Source of the DNA: JBPYFK01 sp051984675
GTDB lineage: Bacteria > Actinomycetota > Actinomycetes > Mycobacteriales > Pseudonocardiaceae
Assembly: GCA_051984675.1 (NCBI GenBank)
Contig: JBPYFK010000030.1
Coordinates: 1-5,151, forward strand
DNA: 5,151 nt
Direction: 5' to 3'
The notes under the pieces: generated by a model
The model's input: the letters and a program-made list of their open reading frames with translations, nothing else
Database searches by the model: none
What the model was told of the DNA's origin: nothing
Shown here: positions 1 to 4,295 of the stretch, piece after piece
Numbering within the stretch: position 1 is the stretch's first letter
Layout of the letters: every line of letters begins with the position of its first letter
Program-made: the position numbers and the translations under genes

Positions 1-1
1 C

Positions 2-718
2 GGCTACGGAGCACTGCGCATGGCCCACGCCGGCCAGTACGCCCTCAACCAGGTGTGGGCGATCCCGCGTCGCGCGTGGCCTGACCCCCTGCGCGCCTAC
101 GGCCGCGCCGTGCTGTTGATCCTCGGACTGGGCCTGGCGTTGCTGGCCACCACCGCCTTGTCCGTGTTGACCACCACCGCGCACGCCTTCGACGGGTTCG
201 CTTTCGCCGTGGTACTCCGAGTCGTGGCCAGCCTGCTGGCCGCGGCGATCAACACGGCGATGTTCGTGCTGGCATTCCGGGTCCTCACCGCGCGCCACAT
301 TGATCTGCGTGATCTGCGAGGCGGCGCGATCGCCGCCGGTATCGCCTGGCAGGCGCTGCAAGAACTCGGCACCTACGCGTGGGGCCGTGAACTGCGCGGC
401 CTTGACGCCGCCTATGGCCTGTTCGGTGTCGTGCTCGGCCTGCTGGCCTGGATCTACCTCGGAGCCTTCATCGTCGTGTTCGCCGCCGAACTCAACGTCG
501 TCCGCGCCCACCGACTCTGGCCCCGCTCCCTGCGCGGCATGGTCACCGAGACCAGCGACCTGACTCGGGCTGATCGCCGCGCCTATGCCTCCTACGCGGC
601 GGCACAACGGCACACCTCGGCCCAAACCGTCGACGTGCGCTTCAGCACCCACACCGGTACCGGCGAAGCCGAAACCGAACTGGAAAGCACCTGCCCGGAC
701 CTGCCTCGCGTGAACTAA
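2..718 (+). CDS. YihY/virulence factor BrkB family membrane protein, C-terminal part (5' end outside window)
   Basis: The frame is open from base 2 with no stop before the window edge, and residues ahead of the first ATG (GYGALR) continue family-like sequence, so the ATG at position 20 is internal. About 238 residues are visible. The pattern VWAIPR near the start, then an AYGLFGVVLGLLAWIYL segment followed by AAELNVVRAHRLWPRSL, is typical of the C-terminal half of YihY/BrkB proteins. Four hydrophobic segments are visible, roughly visible residues 33-56, 70-96, 107-126 and 135-160, ending in a polar cytoplasmic tail of about 65 residues. The family was once called tRNA-processing RNase BN, but that assignment was wrong; the proteins are polytopic inner-membrane proteins of uncertain, possibly transport, function. 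The gene runs tail to tail into the broken helix-turn-helix gene at 720-941, and no terminator is obvious between them. Confidence 0.93.
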   Translation, partial: GYGALRMAHAGQYALNQVWAIPRRAWPDPLRAYGRAVLLILGLGLALLATTALSVLTTTAHAFDGFAFAVVLRVVASLLAAAINTAMFVLAFRVLTARHIDLRDLRGGAIAAGIAWQALQELGTYAWGRELRGLDAAYGLFGVVLGLLAWIYLGAFIVVFAAELNVVRAHRLWPRSLRGMVTETSDLTRADRRAYASYAAAQRHTSAQTVDVRFSTHTGTGEAETELESTCPDLPRVN

Positions 719-719
719 A

Positions 720-941
720 GCCGCGATGGGGGTGCCCCGGTCTATGAGGGCACGGGTGCGGCGGGCGCGGGAATAGCGGCGGTGTTCGCCTTCGCAACGG
801 TGCGGGGTGATCAGCCAGCCTCCTCCAGCGACCGCAGAAACGGCGGGTGACCTCCAGCATGTCCGCGGCCCGGCCCATGGTGTAGGCGGGGTAGTGCTCA
901 TTGTCGAATTTCTCGTCGGCCCCGGGCCGCTTCTGGCTCAT
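720..941 (-). pseudogene. MerR-type helix-turn-helix gene, copy 1, frameshifted and truncated
   Basis: Reading leftward from ATG at 941, with AGGGAG four bases before it, the frame gives MSQKRPGADEKFDNEHYPAYTM followed by GRAADMLEVT, the start of a MerR-like DNA-binding domain. One C appears lost near 840-848 (ACCCGCCG where ACCCCGCCG would give TPPFLRSLEEAG) and another near 811-816 (GGCTGATC where GGCCTGATC would give GLITP). After the second shift the frame reads LITPHRCEGEHRRYSR, then ARRTRALIDRGTPIAA. About eight residues found in copy 2 between YSR and the RARELID-like segment are missing. Similarity stops at about 721, next to the stop codon of the BrkB-type gene, so the C-terminus is lost. 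The 99-residue unshifted reading is arginine/proline-rich and ends inside the neighbouring gene. I regard this as a decayed paralogue of the gene at 2023-2336. Confidence 0.82.
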
Positions 942-964
942 CCCGCTCCCTTGCCCTCCCCCTG

Positions 965-1002
965 GAGAAAAGCCCCCGGCACACCAGGGGTGCGCCGGGG
1001 GC
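965..1002 (-). terminator. Intrinsic terminator of RNA copy 1
   Basis: Read on the minus strand, GCCCCCGGC (1002-994) and GCCGGGGGC (980-972) form a nine-pair stem, with further pairing possible inside through CACC and GGTG. TTTTCTCC follows. The stem-plus-T-run form fits a rho-independent terminator. It lies about 30 bases before the start codon of the helix-turn-helix gene of copy 1. The matching hairpin in copy 2 occupies the same place. Confidence 0.75.
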
Positions 1003-1257
1003 TAACGGGAGGTAAGGGGTACTACTTGCGACCGCTTATCCTCCGCCCACGACCCTTCAGGGCGGGCGCAGTCTCGCAACGGCGAATCGACGATCCCCTT
1101 CTCACTCGCGGGCAATCCTGGATGTGTCGTGTTCTTCTCGTCGTCCCCGGGGGATGGAGCCTGGTCCCCACTCCCCCGGGGTTCTGCACTTGCACGGCTC
1201 TCTTACTGCCACGCCATTCGTCGCTGATGGCGCTTCGTGATCCCCATAACGGGGTGC
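965..1257 (-). ncRNA. Candidate structured small RNA or regulatory leader, copy 1
   Basis: This stretch of about 290 bases lies between a recognisable promoter and a terminator and has no credible protein frame. It aligns with 1728-2004 on the other strand. Shared blocks include GCGCCATCAnCGACGAAT near the 5' end, GAGTGAGAAGGGG in the middle, and TTACC before the terminator. Hairpins in minus-strand order: GCGCCAT (1233-1227) with ATGGCGT (1217-1211); CCCCGGGGG (1181-1173) with CCCCCGGGG (1153-1145) plus an inner TGGGG/CTCCA; TTGCGA (1079-1074) with TCGCAA (1031-1026) enclosing CCCGCC/GGGCGG; then the terminator. Copy 2 keeps three corresponding stems with different bases, which is what selection on RNA structure produces. 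The start at about 1257 is inferred from the -10 element. I do not recognise the RNA family. An Ms1- or 6S-like RNA is a possibility by size only. Confidence 0.65.
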
Positions 1258-1262
1258 GAGAA

Positions 1263-1291
1263 ACTTTAACTACGCCGATGAGGCATGTCTA
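1263..1291 (-). promoter_or_regulatory. Promoter of RNA copy 1
   Basis: On the minus strand TAGACA (1291-1286) is followed after exactly 17 bases by TAAAGT (1268-1263), then TTCTC and a purine at 1257 as the likely start of transcription. This resembles an actinobacterial housekeeping sigma promoter. Copy 2 has the same arrangement (TAGACA, 17 bases, TACGGT, TTCTC), and the agreement between diverged copies is the main support. Confidence 0.6.
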
Positions 1292-1330
1292 TAGCAACCA
1301 GTGCAGAATTTGTGTTGGGCCGCGATCTAG

Positions 1331-1531
1331 CTGCTCGCCCACGCCGGGTGGACCGTCGTGGTGCTGCTGATCGCCGGCGGGCTGCTCTACACCACCGGCG
1401 CGATCTTCTGCGCCACACGCTGGCCCGACCCGTGGCCGCACACCTTCGGTTACCACGAGTTCTTCCACACCGCGGTCACCGCCGCAGCACTGTGCCACTA
1501 GACGGCCGTGTGGCTGGCCCTCGCCAAGTAA
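1331..1531 (+). pseudogene. Hemolysin III (TrhA/PAQR) family gene, C-terminal remnant with nonsense codon
   Basis: The frame starting just after a TAG at 1328 reads AHAGWTVVVLLIAGGLLYTTG, a transmembrane segment, then an ATRWPDPWPHTFGYHEFFH segment and AVTAAALCH. The proline-rich loop followed by FGYHEFFH is the hallmark of the C-terminal end of the family; the two histidines in YHE and FFH correspond to metal-site residues of PAQR-type membrane proteins. A TAG at 1499-1501 falls where the family usually has Tyr (HY), one base change from TAC, and the frame resumes with TAVWLALAK up to TAA at 1529. The N-terminal roughly two thirds are absent on both sides, and no start codon or ribosome binding site precedes the remnant. 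The stump begins within about 40 bases of the outer edge of the copy 1 promoter, so rearrangement at that edge probably removed the rest. Confidence 0.85.
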
Positions 1532-1565
1532 CCCCACCATGCGGCTAATCAGAGGGATCGACGTC

Positions 1566-1590
1566 GGAGTCCGGCTGTCCGTTGGGGGAT
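1566..1590 (+). repeat. Imperfect 25-base direct repeat, left copy
   Basis: The core GGCTGTCCGTTGGGGGAT here recurs at 2352-2376 as GGCTGTCCGTTTGGGGAT. The full 25 bases (starting GGA) match at 22 positions by my count. The two copies bracket the second RNA/helix-turn-helix unit about 790 bases apart. They could be ends of a decayed mobile element or recombination scars. No transposase or integrase is visible, and no matching repeat was found around copy 1. Confidence 0.55.
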
Positions 1591-1693
1591 CGATCTTCAG
1601 CCGCTTCACCGGTCGCCCGGTCGGTCGCCACCAGCATCACGGACTTGCAGACAGAGGGGATTCACCCGAAGGGAATACCTTTGATCGCCGATG

Positions 1694-1722
1694 TAGACAT
1701 GACTGTGTGGCCCTGTTACGGT
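1694..1722 (+). promoter_or_regulatory. Promoter of RNA copy 2
   Basis: TAGACA (1694-1699), a 17-base spacer and TACGGT (1717-1722) precede TTCTCA, giving a likely transcription start at about 1728. The -35 differs from TTGACA at one position and the -10 fits TAnnnT. The hexamer spacing and the TTCTC tail are identical to the copy 1 promoter although the spacer sequence has diverged. Confidence 0.6.
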
Positions 1723-1727
1723 TTCTC

Positions 1728-2004
1728 ACCAACAGGCGGAGAGCACCAAGCGCCATCACCGACGAATCGGCGCCCCGAGTGGTGAACGTGGAGTTGTCGT
1801 TGCAGGCCCCTGGGCGGGGACCGGCCGGTCCCCGCCGGGGGAAGTAGAGAAGTCTGTGATCCGTACGTGAGTGAGAAGGGGGTTGTCGAGTCACTGTTTT
1901 CCCCGCCGCCCCACTTCCAGTGTTTGTGGGTGGAAGAGCGGCTTGAGTAGTGAGCATTACCCCCTTGCGGCCCCCGGCACCCCACTGGTGCCGGGGGCCT
2001 TGTC
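1728..2004 (+). ncRNA. Candidate structured small RNA or regulatory leader, copy 2
   Basis: This segment of about 277 bases lies between promoter and terminator, with no credible protein frame. Stems: GCGCC (1750-1754) with GGCGC (1769-1773), enclosing the conserved CACCGACGAAT loop region; a long hairpin at 1807-1841 in which CCCCTGGGCGGGGACCGG pairs with CCGGTCCCCGCCGGGGG with one bulge and one G-T pair; TCACT (1891-1895) with AGTGA (1949-1953) enclosing CCGC/GCGG and CCCAC (1910-1914)/GTGGG (1926-1930); then the terminator. Each corresponds in position to a stem in copy 1 made of different bases. The unpaired block GTGAGTGAGAAGGGG (1867-1881) is nearly identical in both. The strand GCCGGGGG at 1834-1841 could alternatively pair with CCCCCGGC (1971-1978) of the terminator, which would be an antiterminator if this is a leader. 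Function is unknown; I do not recognise the family. Confidence 0.65.
1969..2004 (+). terminator. Intrinsic terminator-like hairpin of RNA copy 2
   Basis: GGCCCCCGGCACC (1969-1981) pairs perfectly with GGTGCCGGGGGCC (1987-1999) across a five-base loop, giving 13 pairs. The tail is TTGTC, a weaker T-run than in copy 1. The stem ends 23 bases before the TTG start of the helix-turn-helix gene, so read-through past this hairpin would be needed to express that gene. Confidence 0.68.
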
Positions 2005-2022
2005 GAGGGGTGAGGGAGCGGT

Positions 2023-2336
2023 TTGAGCCAGGATGAGCCCGGGACCGGGGCGAAGTTCGACGATGAGGATTACCCCGCCTACACCATGGGGCGGGCCGCG
2101 GATATGCTGGAGGTGACCCAGCCATTCCTGCGGTCACAGAAGAGACTGGCCTGATCGCCCCCCAGCGCTCGGAGGGCGGGCACCGGCGCTACTCCCGCCG
2201 ACAGCTGCGGCGGGCCGAACGCGCCCGCGAACTCATCGACCAGGGCACCCCGGTGGCGGCGGCCTGTCGGATCATCACCCTCGAAGACCAGCTCGCCGAG
2301 CACACCGACCCCCCCGGACCGGACGCGCAGAACTGA
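2023..2336 (+). pseudogene. MerR-type helix-turn-helix gene, copy 2, single frameshift
   Basis: From TTG at 2023 (AGGGAG three bases upstream; the equivalent codon in copy 1 is ATG) the frame reads LSQDEPGTGAKFDDEDYPAY, TMGRAADMLEVTQPFLRS, then QKRLA and stop at about 2152. Restoring one base between 2137 and 2138 (CTAGAAGAG instead of CAGAAGAG) gives SLEETGLIAPQRSEGGHRRY, followed by SRRQLRRAERARELIDQGTP and VAAACRIITLEDQLAEHTDP, ending at TGA 2334-2336. The repaired product is about 104 residues. It has one MerR-type winged helix-turn-helix (residues about 22-75, with the GRAA..L and EGGHRRYSR wing motifs) and no effector-binding domain, so it would be a stand-alone DNA-binding regulator. 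Everything downstream of the shift remains open and family-like, so the lesion is recent, or a sequencing error, or a programmed shift. No slippery site is obvious. Confidence 0.83.
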
Positions 2337-2351
2337 GATCTCCGGGATGCC

Positions 2352-2376
2352 GGAATCAGGCTGTCCGTTTGGGGAT
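2352..2376 (+). repeat. Imperfect 25-base direct repeat, right copy
   Basis: This is the partner of 1566-1590, in the same orientation. It begins 16 bases after the stop of the second helix-turn-helix gene and ends before the regulatory region of the flavin oxidoreductase gene, so it marks the right edge of the disturbed stretch. Confidence 0.55.
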
Positions 2377-2412
2377 GGCGGATTCACGCGGTGATCGCAA
2401 CGCTGCTGTTGT

Positions 2413-2431
2413 GGAGGTTAGGCTCACCGCC
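2413..2431 (+). promoter_or_regulatory. Candidate IdeR/DmdR iron box
   Basis: AGGTTAGGCTCACC (2415-2428) is identical to the central 14 bases of the 19-base consensus (TTAGGTTAGGCTCACCTAA) bound by the iron-dependent repressors DmdR1 and IdeR of actinobacteria, as I remember it. The outer bases (GG on the left, GCC on the right) do not match, so 14 of 19 agree. The site is 28 bases before the start codon of the flavin oxidoreductase gene, suitable for repression under iron-replete conditions. No clear -35/-10 pair was seen around it. Confidence 0.42.
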
Positions 2432-2450
2432 GTCGACGATTCTGCCGAGT

Positions 2451-2455
2451 GGAGG
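2451..2455 (+). promoter_or_regulatory. Ribosome binding site deciding the GTG start of the oxidoreductase
   Basis: GGAGG lies four bases before GTG at 2460. Starting there gives the family-typical N-terminus MRFGAFLLAGRFPG. The longer frame from ATG 2391 would add 23 unrelated residues and run through the candidate iron box. Confidence 0.75.
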
Positions 2456-2459
2456 TGTT

Positions 2460-3470
2460 GTGCGGTTCGGTGCGTTCCTGCTGGCAGGACGGTTTCCCGG
2501 GCGCGAGGATAGGTCCGTGTTGCGGCAGGCGATGGATACGGTGGTGCGCGCGGAGGCCGCCGGTTTCGACGACGCGTGGATCGCCGAACACCACTTCATG
2601 CCCTACGGCGTCTGCCCGTCGGCGATCACGCTTGCCGGGCACGCCTTGGGGCGCACCCGCGAGATCGTCCTGGGCACGGCGGTCAGCGTGCTGTCCACCA
2701 CGCATCCGGTCGCCCTGGCGGAGCAGGTGGCTCTGCTCGACCAGCTCGCAGCCGGGCGCTTCCACCTCGGCGTCGGGCGTGGCGGTCCCTGGGTGGACCT
2801 GGAGGTCTTCGGTACTGGTTTACCCCGCTACGAAGCCGGATTCCCTGAGAGCCTGGATCTGCTGTTGCGCTGCCTGACCGAGGACCGGGTGAGCGCGGCC
2901 GGCGAGCACTTCGCCTTCCGAGAGGTGCCCCTCGTGCCCCGACCGGCATCCGCGCCCGGGCCACGCGTCACCGTGGCCTGCACCTCGCGGGCCACGGTGG
3001 AGTTGGCCGCTGCCCGCGGACTGCCCATGCTGCTGGGGATGCACATCGGCGACGATGAGAAAACCGAGATGGTGCGCCACTACGAGAAGGTCGCCGCCGA
3101 AGCGGGCCACGATCCTCATGCGAAGCAGCACGTCTCGACGGTGCTGGCGTATGTCGCCGACGACCGCCGCACGGCGGTGCGGGACCTGCGCGCGGCGATG
3201 CCCGGATGGCTCACCGCAGGTCTGGCAGGCTACGTCCCGGTCGACGGGCGCTCGCGACCCTGGCGAGATCCGCAGGCGTACACCGACCTGCTCTGCGCGC
3301 TGCACCCGGTCGGCAGCCCCAAGGAATGCGTCGATCGCCTGCGTACCAGCGCTGAACGCACCGGAATCCGGCACGTGATCATGATGGTCGAGGGTGCAGG
3401 CACCCGCGCGGACACGCTGACCAACGTCGACCGGCTCGGGGCCGAAGTCCTACCCCGGCTGCGAGACTGA
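2460..3470 (+). CDS. LLM class (luciferase-like) flavin-dependent oxidoreductase
   Basis: This is a complete 336-residue protein with a bacterial-luciferase-like TIM-barrel fold. Family signs are MRFGAFLLAGRFPG at the start, a WIAEHHF motif at residues 40-46, ITLAGHALGRTREIVLGTAV at about 56-75, THPVALAEQVALLDQLAAGR then FHLGVGRG at about 81-108, and the closing HVIMMVEGAG segment. Members use reduced FMN or F420 from solution to oxidise or reduce small molecules; which cofactor and substrate apply here cannot be read from the sequence. The length is normal for the family, there is no signal peptide or membrane segment, and it should be cytoplasmic. The gene stands alone, with the broken helix-turn-helix unit upstream on the same strand and the ribosomal-protein cluster converging from the right with a 26-base gap. 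A possible iron box upstream suggests iron-dependent expression. No disruption is visible. Confidence 0.93.
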   Translation: MRFGAFLLAGRFPGREDRSVLRQAMDTVVRAEAAGFDDAWIAEHHFMPYGVCPSAITLAGHALGRTREIVLGTAVSVLSTTHPVALAEQVALLDQLAAGRFHLGVGRGGPWVDLEVFGTGLPRYEAGFPESLDLLLRCLTEDRVSAAGEHFAFREVPLVPRPASAPGPRVTVACTSRATVELAAARGLPMLLGMHIGDDEKTEMVRHYEKVAAEAGHDPHAKQHVSTVLAYVADDRRTAVRDLRAAMPGWLTAGLAGYVPVDGRSRPWRDPQAYTDLLCALHPVGSPKECVDRLRTSAERTGIRHVIMMVEGAGTRADTLTNVDRLGAEVLPRLRD

Positions 3471-3496
3471 CCCAGACGCACGCGGCAGGTCCCCAT

Positions 3497-3652
3497 TTAC
3501 CGCGACCGCTGGAAGTGCCGAACGAGCCGGCGTGGGACGAGTTCGCGCTTACCGTCGACGGTGATCGGTACCAGATCCGGGGCTGGCGCTTTCCACTGTG
3601 AACGCCGCTTGCGGGTGTTGCTGCGCGAAGTCTTGTGTTTGGGAACCGCCAT
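3497..3652 (-). CDS. rpmF: Ribosomal protein bL32, cysteine-free (zinc-independent) paralogue
   Basis: Reading leftward from ATG at 3652, the 51-residue product begins MAVPKHKTSRSNTRKRRSQW and KAPAPDLV, the conserved N-terminus of large-subunit protein bL32, then ITVDGKRELVPRRLVRHFQR to the stop at 3497-3499. Zinc-binding bL32 has two CxxC pairs in its second half; here there is no cysteine, so this is the zinc-independent form. The start codon shares one base with the stop of bL31 (TGATG), implying translational coupling, with AAGGAG about eight bases upstream inside the bL31 gene. It is the last gene of the cluster. No clear terminator follows it before the convergent oxidoreductase gene. 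Confidence 0.92.
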   Translation of the reverse strand: MAVPKHKTSRSNTRKRRSQWKAPAPDLVPITVDGKRELVPRRLVRHFQRSR

Positions 3653-3924
3653 CAGTCCGTCTCCTTCCTGATGTGGCCGCGCCGGTCGCCGTAGCGGCGT
3701 CGGAATTTCTCCACGCGTCCTTCGGTGTCCAGGACCCGCTTCTTACCTGTCCACAGTGGATGCGAGTAGGCGGTGATGTCCACGACGATCAACGGGTAGG
3801 TGTTGCCGTCCTCCCACTCCACCGTGGTGTCGGAGGTGGCTGTGGATCTGGTCAGAAACGATGTACCGGTCGCGCGATCCCGAAACACCACGTGGTGGTA
3901 GTCGGGGTGGATACCCGCTTTCAT
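3652..3924 (-). CDS. rpmE2: Ribosomal protein bL31 type B (zinc-independent)
   Basis: The 90-residue product begins MKAGIHPDYHHVVFRDRATG, contains FLTRSTATS, the signature VEWEDGNTYPLIVVDI and SHPLWTGKKRVLDTEGRVEKF, and ends in a basic tail. It has no cysteines, which distinguishes type B from the zinc-binding type A with its CxxC. bL31 sits at the central protuberance of the large subunit and bridges to the small subunit. In many bacteria the type B gene is repressed by Zur and expressed on zinc starvation, freeing zinc held by the type A protein. ATG at 3924 was chosen because the family N-terminus starts there; GAAAGGAACTGGAGG precedes it, with AAGGA eight bases upstream and a second GGAGG abutting the codon. 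A longer in-frame reading to 4299 is a shadow of the two upstream genes. Confidence 0.97.
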   Translation of the reverse strand: MKAGIHPDYHHVVFRDRATGTSFLTRSTATSDTTVEWEDGNTYPLIVVDITAYSHPLWTGKKRVLDTEGRVEKFRRRYGDRRGHIRKETD

Positions 3925-3946
3925 CCTCCAGTTCCTTTCTCTGTTG

Positions 3947-4249
3947 CTATGACGAGCCCGAACCAGGCTGGTTGTGCAGCCAGTGCTCGACGGCGTACGT
4001 GAACATCCGGCCGCGTAGGCGCCAGTGCGCATCAACGGCTTCGTGCTGGGGTGTCGTGCTGCACTCTGACGAATGCGGCCGAGTGGTTGCGCGGACGGCG
4101 ACGACAGCGATGGTGACCACGGCAAAGGCGCTCGCGGCCACCCACAGCCATGCCGGCGCGAACGCTGCCACCGCAACGACGAGCAGCAGGCCCATGCTGA
4201 GCGCGAGGCTGGTCCAGTCGACCGGTTCGATCTCGCCGTCCGTAGACAC
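3947..4249 (-). CDS. Small two-helix membrane protein of unknown function in zinc-type cluster
   Basis: I do not recognise this 100-residue protein. From GTG at 4249, residues 1-13 are acidic. Two hydrophobic stretches at about 14-31 and 34-52, separated by a short APAW turn, should form a helical hairpin. A polar tail of about 48 residues follows, with five histidines (59, 69, 75, 89, 92) and one cysteine (63), ending YAVEHWLHNQPGSGSS. Third codon positions are GC-rich, which supports coding. It lies 46 bases after the GTPase stop and 22 bases before bL31, so it is very probably co-transcribed with them. The start is uncertain: GAAAGG is only one base before the GTG, whereas a good AAGGAG (4284-4279) serves an out-of-frame ATG at 4274. 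The frame stays open upstream to 4408, overlapping the GTPase gene. Metal handling is a guess from context and the histidines only. Confidence 0.72.
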   Translation of the reverse strand: MSTDGEIEPVDWTSLALSMGLLLVVAVAAFAPAWLWVAASAFAVVTIAVVAVRATTRPHSSECSTTPQHEAVDAHWRLRGRMFTYAVEHWLHNQPGSGSS

Positions 4250-4278
4250 GCCTTTCGTTCGCGCCGCCGTGCATGCGG

Positions 4279-4284
4279 CTCCTT
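4279..4284 (-). promoter_or_regulatory. Strong ribosome binding site paired with an out-of-frame ATG
   Basis: On the minus strand AAGGAG is followed after four bases by ATG at 4274, which opens an arginine-rich 80-residue frame (to 4032) that looks like a shadow. The membrane-protein frame has its first plausible start 25 bases later. Either ribosomes use the weaker GTG, or a one-base shift between 4274 and 4250 separates the true ATG from the coding frame. Confidence 0.45.
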
Positions 4285-4295
4285 GCTGAGTGCGA

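Larger units (their letters stand above)
720..2336. repeat. Divergent duplication: two copies of promoter-RNA-terminator-HTH unit
   Basis: Copy 1 occupies 1291 down to 720 on the minus strand and copy 2 occupies 1694 up to 2336 on the plus strand. The same element order appears in each: promoter, hairpins, terminator, AGGGAGCGG ribosome binding site, start codon, AGCCAG, helix-turn-helix gene. Similarity is patchy in the RNA part (stems changed, blocks kept) and higher in the coding part. The two promoters point away from each other and are separated by about 400 bases containing a hemolysin III gene stump. The divergence suggests an old duplication or two separate insertions rather than a recent copy event. 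Confidence 0.7.

Noticed and set aside
807..1370. Open frame of 187 codons on the plus strand
   Set aside because: It runs antisense through RNA copy 1, its terminator and the start of the broken helix-turn-helix gene. The composition is low-complexity P/R/G and no family is recognisable.
1783..1851. Possible short leader peptide in RNA copy 2 starting GTGAACGTGGAG
   Set aside because: The reading frame runs through the long hairpin, and no matching peptide exists at the same place in copy 1.
1637..2137. Open frame of 166 codons on the minus strand
   Set aside because: It is antisense to RNA copy 2 and the helix-turn-helix gene, its residues look like random GC-rich translation, and copy 1 has no equivalent.
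1566..2376. Insertion sequence carrying copy 2
   Set aside because: The direct repeats are suggestive, but there is no transposase, integrase or terminal inverted repeat, so an IS call is not supported.
3515..3601. Small plus-strand frame (VPNEPAWDEFALTV...) after the oxidoreductase gene
   Set aside because: It is the exact antisense of the bL32 gene, which explains the sequence fully.
3925..3946. Zur operator between the membrane protein and bL31
   Set aside because: No palindrome resembling a Zur box was seen here or at 4250-4295. Any operator would be upstream of the GTPase gene, outside the window.
4032..4274. 80-codon minus-strand frame with a good ribosome binding site
   Set aside because: The product is arginine-rich with no family resemblance and overlaps the membrane-protein frame, which has better codon bias. 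The binding site is recorded separately.
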